The position numbers and the translations under genes were made by a program. The notes beneath the pieces are model-generated. The model did not search any database and had not been told where the DNA came from. It worked only from the letters and a program-made list of their open reading frames with translations. From Linanthus parryae (Eukaryota > Streptophyta > Magnoliopsida > Ericales > Polemoniaceae), in NCBI GenBank assembly GCA_023055425.1, contig JALGPY010000004.1, positions 59,047,718 to 59,111,717 of the forward strand: DNA of 64,000 bases, written 5' to 3'. Within the stretch, counting starts at the first letter, position 1, and each line of letters begins with the position of its first letter. This document shows positions 11,345-24,310 of the stretch, one piece after another.

Positions 11345-11865
11345 AAAACTCCAAAGAAAACATCCAGATTGTTTAATTATCTTATTATCAAATTGCATGC
11401 ACGATCCATGTACCAACAACAATAATAAGACAATAAAGTATACATCCACAAAACAAAAATTAACGTTATATGGATATGGCCTCCTAGATTAAGATATTCG
11501 CAAGCCAATGAGACTATCTATGAACACTAGAATAGAAAACACATCTTCATGTGCCTCCATCTCTTGGTCCATCCTTCATAGCCTTGTGGAATGCTCCATG
11601 CTCCACGTTGTGGCTCCTTTAAATCTTTGTGATTCTTTTCTTCAATCTTGGCTATCATCTATTTTATCTAGTACTAGCTAACATCTATACTAAATATAAT
11701 AAATGTCACAAGTTGAGAAAAAAAATACCAGCTCGCAAGCCGTAAACCCTAATTAATTATTACAGCAAATTGATCAGCTTGCATGCCTTAAACAAACCAC
11801 AAAAAATAAACATTCACAACAAACCACATCTAAGGCCATATCCAATCACCATATGAATTGCACAT

Positions 11866-11960
11866 AAACAGTTAAAGCCAATTTTTAACGCGCTTAGTCA
11901 ATTTTTGGTTGAATCAACTAAAATTTGACTAAGCGCGTTAAAAATTGGCTTTAACTGTTT
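11866..11960. repeat. Near-perfect 95-nt palindrome in the copia H leader
   Basis: Bases 11866-11901 (starting AAACAGTTAAAGCC) pair perfectly with 11925-11960, giving 36 base pairs. The inner part pairs on to a single-base apex at 11913 with one mismatch and one G-T wobble. Transcribed RNA would form a long hairpin. The related leader G holds only the outer arm (ATTAAAAATTGATTTAACTG near 50801), next to an unrelated GC-rich block. Confidence 0.9.
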
Positions 11961-12305
11961 TTGTGGAAAGGAAGGAAGGAGGGGCGGTCCCCTAGGGGGA
12001 CCGAACCACCCTTAGGAGTTGTTTCCAAAACTACTCCTTGCCTTGTTGCCAAATTTTGGTTGTTTCCTAATTGGAAAAACTCCTTTTTCCAATTGGATTC
12101 CCAAGAACCCTAGATCTAAGATTCTAAAATTTATCAAGCTCACTAATTCATACATACAATGCAAGAATTAGATCTTGTTTGGTTGAATCATATTCAACGT
12201 GCATCTAATATGCTAAATTTGTCGTTTTAACGCAATAATCAACAATTATAGGTGAAAAACAACAAAAACGTAACACATAAACCACGTTATGCTTTACAAA
12301 CTGTG

Positions 12306-12317
12306 GCTCTGATACCA
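12306..12317 (-). other. Primer binding site of copia H (initiator tRNA-Met)
   Basis: The minus strand reads TGGTATCAGAGC one base after the LTR end. This is the standard primer site of plant copia elements. Confidence 0.85.
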
Positions 12318-12318
12318 C

Positions 12319-13628
12319 TCTAGGGTTTTGATCATGGATACGCTGCGGAATAAAAAATAAATTATCCGATCAAGACCCTCCAAGGATCACAGGAAGAGAA
12401 TTCACGATGGTAATGCATTCGTCTCATGTACCCTTTAGGTCTCCTTTGATGACTTCTAACACGAAAAGTATAACGTCTCTACGGTTGATCCACCCCTGGA
12501 ATTAAGATCTATATAAACAAATCTCCTTGTGCTAGCTAGGATGAATTGAAGATAATGAAGAAATCACGCAACGGAGCACCAAAGTGAGGGGCGGCCCTCT
12601 ATACTTGGCCGTCAGGTAGGGGTAGACGACAAGGGGGGTTCGGCCCTCCTGTTGTCTTGCTCTCTCCATCATTCTCTCTTACTCAACTTATGTTATGAGC
12701 ATGTTTAGTAGGGAAGGAAGCTAGGAGCATCCTTTATGTAGTCAAACAACTCATTTTTACTACACAAAGGCCCTCTCCTAATCCTACTCAAGTTCTGATA
12801 AGTCTAACTTGCATATTAGTCCTACTAAGTCAGCAATTTGTTTATGTTTGATCCTTCTTACCAATTAATCATATTAATTAATTCCCAATTTTAGTTCAAT
12901 CCTATATGGCGTGTGACCCCATAGGTTTCTATTTGGTTGGTAGTAACTATTTACTAATATGGAGCGGCCTTTAGCAAGACATCCATTCTATCCAACTAAT
13001 AGGAATAGTGACTTGACAAACCTTGTGCAAGTATTGTCTCATCCCTTTGTCTCAATACCGGATTGGACACGAGACATACAAGTCACACTCGTATATCTAA
13101 TCCATAGTCCCTCGATCCTGGGAATAGCCTTATTCGTGCAAATAACACCAATATCCTATATTTTTTTAGTTGAGTCTTGCCTGACATCACTACGATAACT
13201 AAGCTTGCTTCCTGTTGTGTCCAATACGCGCCTTTATGACTACCCAGTCACGGTGTAGCGTTTGACGCTACCAGAACACAATTCTCCACAACTAAAAGAT
13301 CTAGTGACTTCAAGTCTAAGGATGAAAATACCGTTGTCACCGTGAGCAGCACTTGTGACTTATCATAACATGTATGTAGCCTTCTCGGACATGGGTCAAT
13401 CCAGTATGCCACTACCCCTAATGCATACCCATGTGTTGGATCGTGATATTTCCATATCAATCCAATCCCATACAAGTCTATAGATGATTGTCATATTATC
13501 TATAGACTTCATTATATTAAATCTAAGGACTTCATTATATTAATATCTCAATAAATAATACAAAGAATATTCTAGCCAATTTATTATTCATACTAAACTA
13601 GAATGACTCTAGGGAACCTATTCCAACA
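12319..13628 (-). repeat. 5' LTR of copia H
   Basis: About 1,310 bp, starting TGTTGGAATAGGTTCCCTAG on the minus strand. It shares long blocks with LTR B (19168-20533), LTR C and LTR G, such as AATATAATGAAGTCCTTAG and ATGGGTATGCATTAGGGG. The end reads CCTAGA rather than CCTACA, a likely point change. Confidence 0.8.
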
Positions 13629-16515
13629 GAAGGAACCTCTGTTTGGGATCATGTTCTGAAAATTATAAGTCTTCTAGGTGAACTAGATATCCTTGGAGCT
13701 GTAATTTATGGGGAAAACCAGGTCGTTATCGTGCTCATGACGCTGTCTGAATCATTTAAAGTTTATCGGCTAAATTATAATATGAACAAAAAGATTTATT
13801 CTTGATCTGAATTGTTAATGGAGCTTCAATAATAAGAGGGACTCCTACAGAAATAGGTTAATGTAATGGTGGCTGAAAAGGCTTCTACTTCTATCCCTAA
13901 GGCTAAGAAGAAGAAGAAATTTTCACAAGCAGTAGTTCCGAAGGTTGCCCAGGCACCTCAAGGAATAGCACGTGGGCCAGAGCAAGCACTTGCTCCTCAC
14001 GGGACAGTGGGAAGGCAAAAGGCAAGTGTCTCCTCTGGAACGAGAAGGGGCTTTGGAAGAGGCATTGTCCAAAGGTCCTGACTTGTCCAATCCAGAACAA
14101 CTCAGGTATATCTCTTTCACTGATAGTTGAATCATGTTTAGCGGTTTGATCTACTAGAACCTAGTGTGTAGATTCAGGAGCCACTGACCATGTCTGCAAT
14201 TCATTGCAGGGGTTCAAGGAAACCATGCAGCTTAGTGATGGTGATATTTATCTACACTTGGGCAAAACTAATAAAGTAGCAGCAGTTTCAATAAGAATTT
14301 GTTTCTTACATTTTGGGAATGATAGGATTTTAGTTTGGAAGATTCTTTATGTACCTTCCATTAGAAGGAATTTCATTTCAGTTTCTAAGTTGTTTAGGAA
14401 TGAATATTTAATTTATTTTAATGACTATGTGGTTATTAAGAAAAGTACACGTTTTATTTTTTCTGGTACATTGGTGGATGGTCTTTACATAATAAATCCT
14501 GAGACTCCCATTGCGTAGCTATATGAACTGAATAACTCGTATAGCTCACCTAAAAAGAGAAAGGGACCTTGCGAGATTAATAAAACATATCATTACTTTT
14601 ATTGATGATTACTCAAGATATGAATATATTTATTTGATGCGGCATAAGTCTGAGGCTTTTGAAAATTTTAAATTTTTTAAGGCAGAATTAGACAAGCGTC
14701 TAAGAAAATATGTCAAGTCATTTCGATTTGATCGACGTGGCGAGTACCTCTTGGAATAATTAAGGTATTACTTGGAGGAACATGGGATTCAATCCCAGTT
14801 GTTCGCTCCAGGTATGCCGCAACAGAATGGTTTGGCAGAGCAAAGGAATATGATACTTTTAGAAATGGTGAGATCCATGTTGAGTTATTCATACTTACCA
14901 TATTCTTTTTAGGGGCATGCTTTAGAGGCAACTGCATATATTCAGAACTTGGTTCCGTCAAAGTCAGTACCAACTACATCAACAGAACATTGGACTGGGC
15001 GCAAGCCTAATCTACGGAATGTTCAAATTTTGGGTAGTCAAGCACATGTGCTGAAGGGGAACGCAAGTAATTTGGATCAAGGACAAAAGTGTGTTTCTTT
15101 GTAGGATACCCGGAAGTAAGAAATGGTTGTTTATTTTATAGTCCAAAGGATCATAAAGTCAATGTTAGCACAAATGCGAGATTCTTAGAGGAAGACTATA
15201 TTATGGATCACAAGCTTAAAACTAAAATTTTTTTGGAAGAAATGAGAGAAGATCAAGTAGTCGAAGGTCTTGATATACCAACTGTACAAGAAGAAATACT
15301 ACAAGAAAATAATATCGACATTCAACTACCTTGGGGTTGTTGGAGAAATGTATATACTCGTGTTACACAACAAAATAATGTTGACATTCCAATTCAGGAG
15401 GGCGGTGTGGGAAAATGTTAACCGAACAGATGGGAAAATGTTAACCGAGTAGTTGAACCACAAGTACAGCCTCGTCGTAATTGGAGGGTTTCTCGTAAAC
15501 CAGGCAGATACATGTACTTGGGAGAGTCTATTGACAAGGTCCCTGATGAACATGATACTGATTCCAGTAACTATAATGAAGCTGTTGGGAATACAAATGC
15601 ACAAAAGTGGTAAAAGGCTATGATTTCTGAGGTAGATATTATGCACTCTAGTCACGTCTGGGATCTTGTCTATCCAGCATATGGGGTAAAACCTATTGGG
15701 TGTAAGTTGATTTGTAAGAAAAAGAGAGGGGTAGACGGAAACCTTCAAAGCAAGGAATGTTGCGAAAGGATTTACTCAGGAAGAAGGGAGGAAACTTATT
15801 TTCCGGTGGCCATGATTAAGTCTATCAGGATTTTCTTGTCCATTCCGTCTCATTTCGATTACGAAATTTGGCAAATGGATGTCAAGACAACTTTCCTGAA
15901 TGGAAGTCTTGATGAGTGCATTTATGTGATGCAGCCAGAAGGATTCATAGCTAAGAGCCATGAGCACAATTTAAGCAAGCTTAAGAGGTCTATTTATGGA
16001 ATTAATCACAGATCCAGATGATGGAACATTCATCTTGGTCAGACAATCAAATCATTTGGTTTTGATCAGTTTTCGGATGAGCCATTTGTGTACAAGAAAT
16101 GTAAGGAAAACATGGTGGGATTCTTGATAATTTACGTTGATGATATATTGCTCATCGGAAATGATGTGGGTGTATTATCTAGTGTCCGGGTATGGTTATT
16201 AAGTCAATTTTATATGAATGACTTGGGAGAAGCAGCATACGTTCCTGGGATCAAGCTAATGCGAGATCGGAAAATAGGATGTTGGGCTTATCCTAAGCCA
16301 ATTACATTGATATAGTTCTTGCGAGATTTAGCATGCAGGATTCCAAGAAAGTGTTGAACCCTTTCAGACATGGAATCGGTCGATGAGATAGAAAGGATGA
16401 AGGCAGTTCCTTATGATTATGCAGTAGGAAGCCTCATGTATGCGATGTTATGTACTGCACCAGATATTTTCTTTGCTGTTGGCATGGTTAATAGATATCC
16501 GTCTAACCCCGATGT
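13629..16515 (+). pseudogene. Decayed copia gag-pol (element A)
   Basis: Fragments in several frames follow normal copia order. They are the gag C-terminus (EGTSVWDHVLKI, RLNYNMNK), a Lys-rich stretch at 13866-13920, a degraded zinc knuckle near 14040, then protease (DSGATDHVCN near 14175, VPSIRRNFISVSKLF). Integrase follows (FIDDYSRYEYIYL near 14600, GMPQQNGLAEQRN near 14812, so the catalytic glutamate block is present), with a spacer and then RT from about 15610. RT includes an intact IIYVDDILLIGN near 16128. It ends in the RNase H entry (SLMYAMLC near 16430), where copia B begins. Many stops and shifts rule out function. The N-terminal part of gag is absent because copia H lies directly before it. 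Confidence 0.85.
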
Positions 16516-19167
16516 ATAATTAAACCTGCTTATCTATGGCACTGTCGTTTAGGCCATATAAACGAGAAACGTGTATCTAGACTCCATAATGATGGATTCT
16601 TAGACTCATTTCATATTGAATCATATGAGAAATGTGAGGCCTATTTTATTGGGAAAAATGACAAAGTCCCCTTTCAATAAGAAAGGTGAGAGCACTAGTG
16701 AGAATTTGGCACTCGTGCATACTGATGTATCTGGGCCATTTTCAATGCAGCGAGAGGTGGTTACTTCTACTTCAACACTTTTACTGATGATTTCAGTAGA
16801 TATGGATTCGTATACCTTATGAAAGCCAAATCTGAGTCCTTTGAAAAGTTCAAACAATTCAAGAATGAAGTTGAGAAGCATCTTGACATAAGTATCAAGG
16901 CTCTACGATCGGATTGTGGAGGAGAATACTTGAGCCAAGATTTTGATGACTATCTTAGAGAGTGTGGGATATTTTCCCAGCTCTATCCACCCGGAACACA
17001 ACAGTGGAATGGCATGTCCGAGAGGAGGAATCCAACTCTATTAGATATGGTTCCATCTCTGATGTGTCAAACTGATCTTCCATTATAATTTTTGGGCTAT
17101 ACTCTATTGTTTTCAAGTTTCACCATTAACCGTGTTCCATCTAAATCAGTCATGAAGACACCACATAAGATGTGGACTGAGAGTCGTCCCACGGTGTCGT
17201 TCATGAAGATTTGAGGCTGTGATGTCTATGTAAAGCGTTTACAATTACACAAGCTAGGGCCTAAGTAAGAAAAATTCAAGTTTGTGGGCTACGCTAAGGA
17301 AAGTAAGGGATATTATTTCTAAAATCGAACTTAGAACAAAGCGTTTATTGCTCGGTTCGGCGTGCTTCTAGAAATAGAGTTTGTCTCTAACGAACCAAGT
17401 GGGAGGACTGTAGAACTTGAAGAATTTCAAGAACCACAAAGCTTTGATCCTACTATGGAACATGAACAGGAACCACAAGAGATTGTGGAGGAACCTGTTC
17501 AAGTAACACAAGAACTTCGTAGGTCGAGTAGAGTGAGCCAGGAGACAGAGAGTTATGGACTTCTCGTGACTAAATCTCGTGACAATTTGCTCAAAGATGA
17601 TGAGCCTACTACATGTTGAGAGGACATTAAAGGGTTGGACTCTCATAAGTGGCTTAAAACCATGAGATTCGAGATGGAATCCATGTATACCAACAAAGTA
17701 TGGACTTTGGTGGAACCACCCGAAGGGGTGTTTCCCAAAGGGTGCATGTGAGTCTTAAACAAGAAGATCAACATGGATGGTAATGTGATTACCTATAAGG
17801 GTTGATTGGTGGCTAAGGGATTTGGACAGATTCATCTATAGACTATGATGAAACCCAAAAGTCGCAATGACCAAATCCATCCGAATCGTACTTGCTATTG
17901 CAGCTTACTATGATTATTAGATTTGGCAGATGGATGTCAGAATATCATTCATGTATGGGAATATCCTCACGGACGTGTACATGACACAACCTGAGGGGTT
18001 TGAGAATCCAAATCAAGCCAACAAAGTCTGTAAGTTGCAGTGATCCATTTATGGATTGAAAGAAGCTTCTAGGAGTTGGAACCGATGTTTTGACGAAGTA
18101 GTCAAAGAGTTTGGCTTCATCAGAAACGAAGATGAATCTTGTGTCTACAAGAAGGTTAGTGGGAGCTGTGTTGCTTTTATGGTCTTGTATGTGGATGACA
18201 TACTACTCACTGGAAACGACATTCCTATGTTGCAATTTGTTAAAGATTGGCTAGGAAAGTGTTTCTCAATGAAGGACTTAGGTGAAGCAGCTTATATAAT
18301 CGGTATCAAGATCTATAGAGATAGATCTAAGTAGCTGCTCTGCCTAAGTCAAATAACATATATAGACAAGGTGTTGAAGCGGGTCAACATGCAAGATTCC
18401 AAGAAGGGATTCTTGCCCATGTCGCATGGAATCACTCTTTCGAAGAGTGATTGTCCTTCCAATGAGATTGAGAAGGAACACATGAATATGGTTCCCTATG
18501 TCTCGGCCATAGGATCCATCATGTACACCATTTTATGTACTATACCATATGTGTCATACGCGTTGAGTATGATAAGCATATATCAGGCCAATACATGTGA
18601 GAGTCACTGGATTGCTGTTAAGAACATCCTAATGTACTTCAGAAGAACTAAGGCTGTGTTCTTGATATTCGGAGGCGAGGAATAGTTACGTGTAATGGGT
18701 TACACGGATGCAAGCTTCTAAACCGACACAGATGATATCATATCATGGTCGGGATTTGTGGTTTGCTTGAATGAAGCAGCGGTGACGGTGGCTGATTCTA
18801 CAACAAAGGCTGAGTACATTGCTGCGAATGGCGCAGCAAAGGAGGCTGTTTGGATTAGGAAGTTCATCACTGAGCTTGGTGTGGTTCCTTGCATTGTGTA
18901 TCTAATAGAGTTTTATTGTGACAACACTGGAGGGACCGCACAATCAAAGGAATCGAGGTCACTCTAGAAATCCAAGCATGTACTCAGGAAGTTCTATCTT
19001 ATTCGAGATATTAATGATAGAGGAGATTCTAGGATATGCAAGATTCCTACAGATGAGAATCTATCAGATCCACTTACAAAGCCGCTTGTTCAGCGGAAGC
19101 ATGAAGGACACACTAGGATCATTACCATACGAGATGCACGAGATTGGCTCTAGTGCAAGTGGGAGAC
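16516..19167 (+). pseudogene. Decayed copia pol, 5' truncated (element B)
   Basis: The sequence opens abruptly in the integrase N-terminal region (WHCRLGHINEKRVSRLHNDG near 16535, across frame changes). It continues through the integrase core (ALRSDCGGEYLSQDFDD near 16900, QWNGMSERRN near 17005), an acidic linker (17362-17619), and RT (17640-18335, with LYVDDILLTGND near 18187 intact). RNase H (18371-19100) ends before the polypurine tract CAAGTGGGAGAC at 19156-19167 and the 3' LTR. Gag and protease are missing, replaced by the unrelated pol of copia A. Several stops and frameshifts are present. Its encoded protein is close to that of copia C on the other strand. Confidence 0.88.
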
Positions 19168-20533
19168 TGTTGGAATAGATGCCCTAGAGGCAATCTAGTT
19201 TAGTATAAACAATAATTGGCTAGAATATTCATTGTACTATTTATGGAGATATTTAATATAATGAAGTCCTTAGATTTACAATTGTGTTCTATATCTTAAA
19301 TATCCCTAGTCAATTATCCTTATGAACAGGACAATCATATATAGACTAGTATGGGGTTGGATTGATATAGAGATATCACAATCCAACACATGGGTATGCA
19401 TTAGGGGTAATGGCATACTGGATTGGCCCATCTCCGAGAAGGCTACAGACAAGTTATGTAAAGTCACAAGTGCTTGTAGAGGTGACAATAGTATTGTCGA
19501 CCTTATACTTGAAGTCAATAGATCATCTACTTGTGGAATATTTTGTTGTGGTACCGTCAAACGCTAAACTGTGACTAGGTAGCCATAAAGGCGTGTATCA
19601 GACCCGATATGAAGCAAGCTTAAAGATCTTAGTGATTTAGGTAGAATTTGTCCCTCCCACATAACGGGAGCAAATATCCACGGCTACTGGAGGGATAGTG
19701 CTTATGGAATGTCTGGCCATACTCAGATAAATCAATATGGGATATTGATTTTATTTGCCTTAATAAGGCTATTTCCCTGGATCGAGAAACTATGGATTGG
19801 ATATAGGAGTGTTTCTTGTATGTCTCGTGTCCAATCCAGATATAGAGACAAAGGGATGTGAGAATACTTGCACAAGGTTTTTCGGATGACTATTTTTATT
19901 AGTTGGGTGGAATGGATGTGTTGCTAGACACCGCTCCATATTAGTAAATAGTTACATCCAACTAAGTAGACACCTATGGGGTCACACGCCACATGGATTG
20001 AACTAGATTTGGGAATTAATTAATATGATTAATTAATTAGAAGGATCAAAGTGCAACAACTTGCTAACTTAGTAGGACTAATATGCAAGATGGACTGATC
20101 CGAACTTCAGAGTAGGATTAGGAGAGGTCAAGGAGTTTTTGGACTATATAAAAGGTACTTCTAGCTTCCTTCCTACATACTAATGCTCATAACATTACTC
20201 GAGTAGGAGAGAAAGCAAGGGGAGAATGCAAGACCAAAGAGGCAGACCACCTACTTGGTTCGCCCCTTACTCGTCGGCCACAAAGAAGAGGCCGAACCTC
20301 CTCTTGGTTCCCCGTTGCATGACTTCTTCTTCCTCTTCCATTGTTCCTAGCTAGCACATAACTTGGAGGATCTAGATATCAATCCTTGTTGTGGATCAAC
20401 CGCAGAGAACCACAAGGTACTTTTTATGAATCCTTTACTATCGTTATGAATTCTCTTCCTGTGATCCTTGAAGGGTCTTGTGCGGATATTTTATTGTTTA
20501 ATTCCGCTGCATTATCCGTCACAAAATCCTACA
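19168..20533 (+). repeat. 3' LTR of copia B
   Basis: Starts TGTTGGAATAGATGCCCTAG after the purine tract and ends AATCCTACA, about 1,366 bp. It shares the family blocks seen in LTRs C, G and H. No matching left duplication can be checked, because the 5' part of the element is missing. Confidence 0.88.
20145..20153 (+). promoter_or_regulatory. TATA box of LTR B
   Basis: TATATAAAA in the context ggacTATATAAAAggtact. The same position in LTR G has tatataaag (49924-49932), and LTR C carries tttatata on the minus strand (24718-24725). This identifies the promoter of the family. Confidence 0.65.
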
Positions 20534-21139
20534 CGAATAACACGGCAGACCAATTTAGGAAGTATTTGACCACTAAGGCTTTTGATGGTCACATAGAGGG
20601 AATGGGTTTGAGGTGTCTTGCTGCATGGCTTTGAGTCTTTGTGATTTTTGGATTGAATACTAAAAGCCCTGCCTGTTTTATTGGATGATTTGGTTTTGAC
20701 ATTTTTTCGAATATTTATGGGCAGTGTTTTTTGCATTATGATATTATCATGCATAGATTTCTATTATTCCACGTAGTAGAAGATCTGGTGCGTAGAGTCT
20801 AGCTTACACGAAATAGATCATATCTTCGGTTCTTGTGGAATGAAATTTATGAGTTCACAATCTAGATGGAATTAGACAAACTATCGGAAAAATTGCAACA
20901 TAATGTTTTAGTAGGTCTATCTTGACTTCAGGAAACAATATAGTTCATACTATAGTTTCAACTCAATGTGCTGGTATACTTTGTGTATATTGAACAGGCC
21001 CAAGTTGAGGTCATTATCCTTGTACTGACATAACAAGACAAGCTACGTCACATGGTTATTTTTACCGAGTTGAGATTATTTTTACATTTTCATTTACCTC
21101 ACTGCTCTGGAAATCTCTTCGTTCAGGAACTTCTAGTGT
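20534..21139 (+). other. Leader or unassigned sequence before the J gag
   Basis: About 600 bp without a supported gene. It has no primer site of either type and no LTR end that I can recognise. It may be the untranslated leader of Ty3 element J that follows. Confidence 0.3.
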
Positions 21140-24100
21140 ATGCCCCGATTGCCACGGGAACAAGTGCAGCCACTCGACGATCCATAACAGCTTTTCAGAG
21201 AGAAGAGCCGCAGACTCAGAAAAAGCAGAATGTCTGACATAGGAGGCGAACAGCTAGCAGTTTTCGCAGAATCCACTCCTGCTCGGATGGCTCTCTACAT
21301 CGATGATCTAATCGCATAAGGGTTTGCTGTTCATAACAACCAGAGAACATTCAACATATAAAGAAAAGCTTTGGTGGAGAAATTTGAAGTCCCTACGGGA
21401 GAACATGAGCCAGCTATTGTGGTGCCCCAGATCACTGCAGGGCACTTTGACCAAAAACCCTCCACCATAAAAGACTTCTCAGACTCTCTGTCTGTTCCAT
21501 GGAAGAGCCGATGAAGACCGAAACGAATTTGTCGGGAAATTCCAAGATTACTGTAACAAAGTTCGATACATGGAAGTCCACCCATAGGCACTTAAGTTGA
21601 TCCTGTTTCCGTACTGCGTGTATAGAGCAGTTACACACTAGATCGAATCTCGAGAACCACGATCCATCACGACATGGGAAGGGTGTGTGTCTGATTTTTT
21701 GGCAAAATTCTACCCCGCCTCTCGAGTAATCCAGCTACAGAGCGATATTTTGTCGTTCAAACAGAAGATGGGAGAAACGGTGGTAGAAGCATGGGACAGG
21801 CTGATGAGAGTAGTGAAGAAATGCCCCAAACAAGGTTTTGGAGACCCGAAGATTCTGCAGGCATTCTACCATGCCCTAGACAGGGAGAATGCGGACAGAA
21901 TTGACAGAGAAGTCTGAGGAAGTTTTTTGTACCATGTGGATAAGGACGTGGCCTATGATCTGATGAAGCAATTGGACAAATAGGATACTCGCGTGTTTGA
22001 CGATCGCAGGCTTACCGCCCGAGATGAGCCAGTGGAAGATGACCAAATAGATAATCGGACAAGGTCGTACAAGACTTGGCTAAGAAGATTTATGCAGAAA
22101 AGAAAACTGTTGCAGCCATAGAAGAGCCAGAGTTAGATGCACCCATTGATGAGCTCAGAAAGGAAGAAACCAACTATGTGCAGCAACATTGGGACCTCTG
22201 TCGTTACAGGCCAGGAACACAGAATAACCCAGGTTCCGATACGGGAATCCAAATTCTGCAATTTATGCACCAGGCTTTCAGCACAAATTACAGTCTCAGC
22301 AAGCAGCACTAGCACACCAAACCCATACAAAATTATCAGCACATCGATTGGATGAGCAGATGATTAAACTGGACGCTACACTACATGCCATGAATGCCCG
22401 ATTCGCATAGACTGGCGCAACGATTGACTCAGCGGTCAACACCTTGATAACCGACATGCACCAGACAAAAACTGCGTTGCGAACACTGAAAGTACATTTC
22501 AGACAGTTGGCACAACAGCAAACCGAGAGAGCATCAGAGAACATACCCTCAACCACTGTTAATAATCCACATGCTTAGATCAATGCTATCACCACTCGGA
22601 GTGGATAATCACAACATCATCCATTTTACCCAAGATACACACGTGTAGAAAAGTAAAAAAATATCGAACACAAAGTTTTTGACAAGGAGCACGATTCAAC
22701 CGTCAGCCCCCAGCCGAAGGGCTCGGTTTAACAGGATGAAGTGCAGAATGTAAAAGAAGCTGAAAAGGTTCCTGTCTCCAAGGAGGTGTCGTACCCTTGA
22801 AAGACATGAAAGATGGATGATAGCAAAGACTACGCCTGATTTCTTGAAATTTTCAAACAGATACAGATTAACATACCCTTTGCAAAGGCTTTGGCTAAGA
22901 TGCCCACTTATGCTAAATTCCTCTAAAGAAATTCTGTATGGAAGGAGGAGAATGAGCAATTTCGAGACCATAAATCTGACGGCAAAAGTGAGTAACTGTG
23001 TGAAGAATGGGCTACCACAGAAGAGGAAGGACCCTGGCAGTTTCATCGCCCCGGTAACAATTGATAATGCTTACACAGGAAAGGCTCTGTGTGACCTAGG
23101 GGCTAGTATCAATCTGATGTCGTTAACAATTTTCAAGAGTTTTAAGGTCGATTAACCGAGGCCCACCAGAATTATGTTTCAGATGGCAGAAAGATCGGCG
23201 AAGCAACATTACAGAGTCATAGAGGACATTCTGGTGAAAGTCGGAGAATTGATTTTTCCGGCTGATTTTGTGATTTTGTACAGGGAGGCAGGAGAGGTAC
23301 CACTCATCCTACGCAGACCATTTATGTCCACTGGAGAAGCCATGATAAACTGCAAGAGCGGAGTACTAACCATGCAGATTAGACAAGGTGAAATTCAACG
23401 TTTTAAAAAATCTTCAACTACCCAAATATTATGAGCATGAGGATGTCTATGCTATATAGGTAGTCGAAGAGAACCTGTAAAACGAGGGAATGGATAAACT
23501 ATGGGAAGAAATTGACAATATGTACATAGAAGAGGAGGAGAGGTCCCGGTGGGAGTAGGCCATGAGGACGGAGAATTGAACCACTTTGCACCTAGACGAA
23601 GACGGTGGGCAGAAGCTGGCCTTGATCCAGTAACTCAAGGAACCACCTGCATTGGATCTAAAACCGCTCCCGAGTCATCTCATGTATGCATATATTGGTA
23701 ATAATAAAACTCTGCCCTTAATTGTTTCGTCTCTTTTATCTCAGGAACAGGAACAAAAGCTGTTGGAGGTACTGCGAGAGCTTAAAGAGGCAATCGTCTG
23801 GACGATTGCGGATAACAAGGGGATCAGAATCGAAGAGGGCAAGAAGCAGGTGATTCAGCCACAGCAGAAACTGAATCCGAACATGAAGGATGTAGTCCGA
23901 AAGGAGGTCATGAAGTGGCTGGAAGCAGGAATTATTTACACCATCTGGGACAGCACGTGGATCAATCCGGTCTAGTGTTTACCCAAGAAAGGGGGAATTG
24001 AGAGATCGCTCAGCGCACTGTCACAGGCCGGCGGATCTGCATGGATTACCCGAGGCTGAACTATGCAACATTGAAGGACCACTTCCCTTTACCATTCATG

Positions 24101-24310
24101 GACCAGATGTTGGACATGATGGCACATCACGCTTATTACTGTTTTGTGAAAGGGTATTTGGGCTAGAATCAGATTTACATAGCCCCGGAATATCAGGATA
24201 AGATGACGTTTACATGTCCTTAAGGTACGTTTCCCTTCAGGCGCATGCCGTTTGGGTTGTGTAACGCTCCAGCAACATTCCAGATATGCATGATGGCGAT
24301 ATTCTCGGAC
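21140..24310 (+). pseudogene. Decayed Athila-like gag-protease-RT (element J)
   Basis: The likely start is the ATG at 21140 (MPRLPREQVQP), followed after a stop by MSDIGGEQLAVFAES. Gag pieces include ARMALYIDD, FLAKFYPASRVIQLQ (21687-21917) and a degraded linker with TTRSG near 22590. Protease is recognisable at 23040-23150 (ALCDLGASINLMSLTIF) and 23174-23434 (PADFVILYREAG, LILRRPFM). Then come a pol linker (23652-23975) and the N-terminal RT, read across frames (KKGGIE, ICMDY, LPFTIHGPD, MPFGLCNAPATFQ near 24245). It is cut at 24310 by the copia C LTR, so RNase H and integrase are not in the window. Unlike the first Athila-like element, this copy once had pol. Confidence 0.82.

Larger units (their letters stand above)
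11345..13628 (-). mobile_element. Copia fragment H: 5' LTR plus leader, minus strand
   Basis: Read on the minus strand, an LTR beginning TGTTGGAATAGG (13628) runs to 12319. It is followed by primer site TGGTATCAGAGC and about 960 bp of untranslated leader, which stops near 11345. The leader matches the leader of copia G at 50331-51352 (shared blocks such as AGCATATTAGATGCA and GGCCATATCCAT), so both belong to one family. Coding region and 3' LTR are missing. The left edge of the fragment is not sharply defined. Confidence 0.75.

Noticed and set aside
11866..11960. The palindrome as a separate MITE
   Set aside because: No target duplication is visible and its outer arm belongs to the copia leader, as seen in leader G. 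An internal inverted duplication fits better.
15326..15748. 140-codon minus-strand frame
   Set aside because: Antisense shadow of the decayed integrase-RT spacer of copia A.
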